The notes under the pieces were generated by a model. The model saw only the letters and a program-made list of their open reading frames with translations, was not told the origin of the DNA and made no database searches. The position numbers and the translations under genes were made by a program. From Planococcus sp. CPCC 101016 (lineage in GTDB: Bacteria; Bacillota; Bacilli; Bacillales_A; Planococcaceae), in assembly GCF_007859295.1 (NCBI RefSeq), contig NZ_VOHB01000002.1, positions 2,047,624 to 2,111,623 on the forward strand: a stretch of 64,000 nucleotides of DNA. The letters are read 5' to 3'. Below are positions 62,891 to 64,000 of this stretch, one piece after another. Every line of letters starts with the position of its first letter. Position 1 is the first letter of the stretch.

Positions 62891-63452
62891 ACTGCTCTTC
62901 AATCAAGTCGCGCAAATCATTCTTAATCTCTTCTACTGGCACATTGTCAAAGCCGTCGTAATTATTTACGACTACACCTTCCTGATCCACTAAATAAAAT
63001 GCTGTTCCGTGTATGACTTGATCACTTTCCGGATCATCCCGGACGAAGGAATTGAAATTATCTTTAGCAAATTCCGATATCTCTGGCTGTGTATATCCCG
63101 TAAGCAAATGCCATTTCGATTCATCAGGAACCGAATACTGGTCCAAATATTCCTGCATGGTTTCCGGAGTATCGATGCTCGGATCGACACTGAAGGCCAC
63201 AATTTTATAATCTTCCACACCTTCTGCCTCCAGTTCTTCCTGGATTCCACTTAAGTTGAATGTCATCGGCGGACATACCGTTTCACAATTTGTGAAAACG
63301 AAAGTTGCCAGCCATGGTGCTCCCTTCAAATCCTCTAAACTTACCGAATCTCCACGGTGGTCGGTATAGGAAAAGTCATCGATTTCAGAACTGCCGCATG
63401 CCGATAACAACAGCACCAGGATCAGCACTATTGAAGTATAAATTAATCGCAT
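62889..63452 (-). CDS. SCO1/SenC-family lipoprotein
   Basis: A 187-residue thioredoxin-like lipoprotein. The lipobox LLLSAC places Cys19 at the mature N-terminus. Copper/thiol cysteines are at TNCETVC (56 and 60), with a later histidine in VIHGTAFYLVD (about 147), the full SCO signature. It delivers copper to the CuA centre of cytochrome c oxidase or acts as a thiol reductant. No oxidase genes are adjacent. The start has a GGAGG site. Confidence 0.95.
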   Translation of the reverse strand: MRLIYTSIVLILVLLLSACGSSEIDDFSYTDHRGDSVSLEDLKGAPWLATFVFTNCETVCPPMTFNLSGIQEELEAEGVEDYKIVAFSVDPSIDTPETMQEYLDQYSVPDESKWHLLTGYTQPEISEFAKDNFNSFVRDDPESDQVIHGTAFYLVDQEGVVVNNYDGFDNVPVEEIKNDLRDLIEEQ

Positions 63453-63546
63453 ACCATTGCCTCCACTCTTTCATCTTTTTAATCATAGCGAAAGTGTAGA
63501 ATCTGCACAATACATCTTAAACCGCCATTGTCACGAATTTGTGAAG

Positions 63547-63675
63547 TCAGGACAGCTTCAATGTAAGCAATGCGTCATGAATGGCGACCAACTTTGTTTC
63601 CACACGGTGCATCAAATAAAAAGATACAAAAATAGGGAAACCAAGTTCCTGAATCCATTGCATCCACTCTGCCAT
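63547..63675 (-). CDS. YvrJ-family small membrane protein (42 aa)
   Basis: MAEWMQWIQELGFPIFVSFY followed by LMHRVETKL matches the YvrJ family: a short Trp-rich start, the GFPI helix and a basic/acidic LxHRxExKL end. The true start is the ATG at 63675 with an AGAGGTGAG site. Upstream sequence in the same frame belongs to a P-family repeat and is not coding. Members are tiny membrane proteins found widely in Bacilli, with no settled role. Confidence 0.85.
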   Translation of the reverse strand: MAEWMQWIQELGFPIFVSFYLMHRVETKLVAIHDALLTLKLS

Positions 63676-63694
63676 AGTTCTCACCTCTATTCTA

Positions 63695-63816
63695 GAAAAG
63701 CGTAAGTGCCCGTGTAGATTCGACGGGCATAAGACGGACTGGCGAAACGGCGTTTGTTCAGCCGTACAGCCAGGATGGCTTAGGTCCTTAGAATCTGGGC
63801 ACTGGAGTCTGGACAA
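63695..63816 (+). repeat. P-family repeat, copy 2
   Basis: It begins GAAAAGCGTAAGTGCCCG and ends GGGCACTGGAGTCTGGACAA. The end pairs are AGTGCCC with GGGCACT, a compensated change from copy 1 (AGCGCCC/GGGCGCT). It lies just upstream of the yvrJ-like gene, in opposite orientation to copy 1. Confidence 0.8.
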
Positions 63817-63819
63817 TAA

Positions 63820-63941
63820 GAAAAGCGTAGGCAGCCGTTAAGCCCCGACATGCGCTGGAAGCCTTGCCAGTAATGGCGGTTCCCAGCCATTGTTGACAAG
63901 GTTGAAGCGACTCGAGGGGCTGGCTGCCGGAGTCTGGACAA
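63820..63941 (+). repeat. P-family repeat, copy 3 (variant interior)
   Basis: It begins GAAAAGCGTAGGCAGCC and ends GGCTGCCGGAGTCTGGACAA. The terminal arms AGGCAGCC and GGCTGCC again pair, with sequence different from copies 1 and 2. The interior is quite different, so only the ends and the pairing are conserved. Confidence 0.75.
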
Positions 63942-63944
63942 CAT

Positions 63945-64000
63945 GAAAAGCGTAAGTGCCCGTGTAGATTCGACGGGCATAAGACGGACTGGCGAAACGG
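63945..64000 (+). repeat. P-family repeat, copy 4 (cut by window end)
   Basis: It begins GAAAAGCGTAAGTGCCCG and is identical to copy 2 over the visible 56 bases. It continues beyond the window. Copies 2-4 thus form a tandem run with 3-base spacers. Confidence 0.8.

Noticed and set aside
63676..63816. Extended N-terminus of the YvrJ-like protein
   Set aside because: The extra codons are translated P-family repeat; the ATG at 63675 has a proper ribosome binding site and gives the family's normal length.
63695..64000. CRISPR array at the right end
   Set aside because: The repeats are about 120 bases with 3-base spacers and internal pairing, not short repeats with unique spacers.

Overview
The window looks like a chromosome segment from a low-to-moderate GC Firmicute of the Planococcaceae (Planococcus/Planomicrobium-like). 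This is inferred from gene content and from the block acnA(citB)-yneP-yneQ-yneR-plsY-yneT-parE-parC (48957-58772), which keeps the order I recall from Bacillus subtilis with small rearrangements. Species cannot be fixed from the sequence alone. Most genes lie on the minus strand.

Layout. 1-6300: decayed small genes, then a response regulator/histidine kinase pair followed by an ABC ATPase and an FtsX/MacB-type permease. 6300-13600: AT-rich accessory DNA with a GAF-STAS stress-sensor gene broken by an in-frame TGA, a SpoIIP-like protein, an M23 peptidase with a CwlO/PcsB-like coiled coil, and gene relics. 13600-19800: an LLM-type flavin monooxygenase, an SDR reductase, and a thiazole-synthesis operon tenI-thiO-thiS-thiG-thiF behind a TPP riboswitch with its own terminator. 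19800-29800: a typical accessory region of small membrane proteins, an XRE regulator with a membrane partner, unrecognised proteins, a GIY-YIG protein, broken genes and several families of short intergenic repeats. 29800-33350: a zinc-starvation (Zur) cluster with a His-rich ZnuA-like lipoprotein, zinc-free paralogues of S14 and L33, and an FAD/NAD(P)-binding enzyme, with three Zur-box-like palindromes. 33600-44000: transporters and regulators (LysR/YeiH, EamA, a YdcZ-Crp-YdcZ operon), acetyltransferases, Nudix proteins (one dead) and a GAF/PAS sensor kinase. 44100-63700: mostly housekeeping genes (fbp, tag, ilvA, topoisomerase IV, plsY, aconitase, pncA, mscL, SCO1), with one recombinase-like protein lacking catalytic residues.

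Three features stand out. First, at least seven copies of a roughly 60-110 bp terminator cassette sit 3' of minus-strand genes or gene relics, always in the orientation that would stop them. The hairpin arms differ between copies but still pair, while both flanks are conserved. Second, a different, GC-richer repeat of about 120 bp (four copies, one cut by the window end) shows compensatory changes between its ends. Third, an unusual number of small accessory genes are broken by a single in-frame stop (TAG, TAA or TGA) or a one-base shift, with readable protein on both sides. This suggests recent decay or assembly problems in the accessory part, while the core genes are intact.
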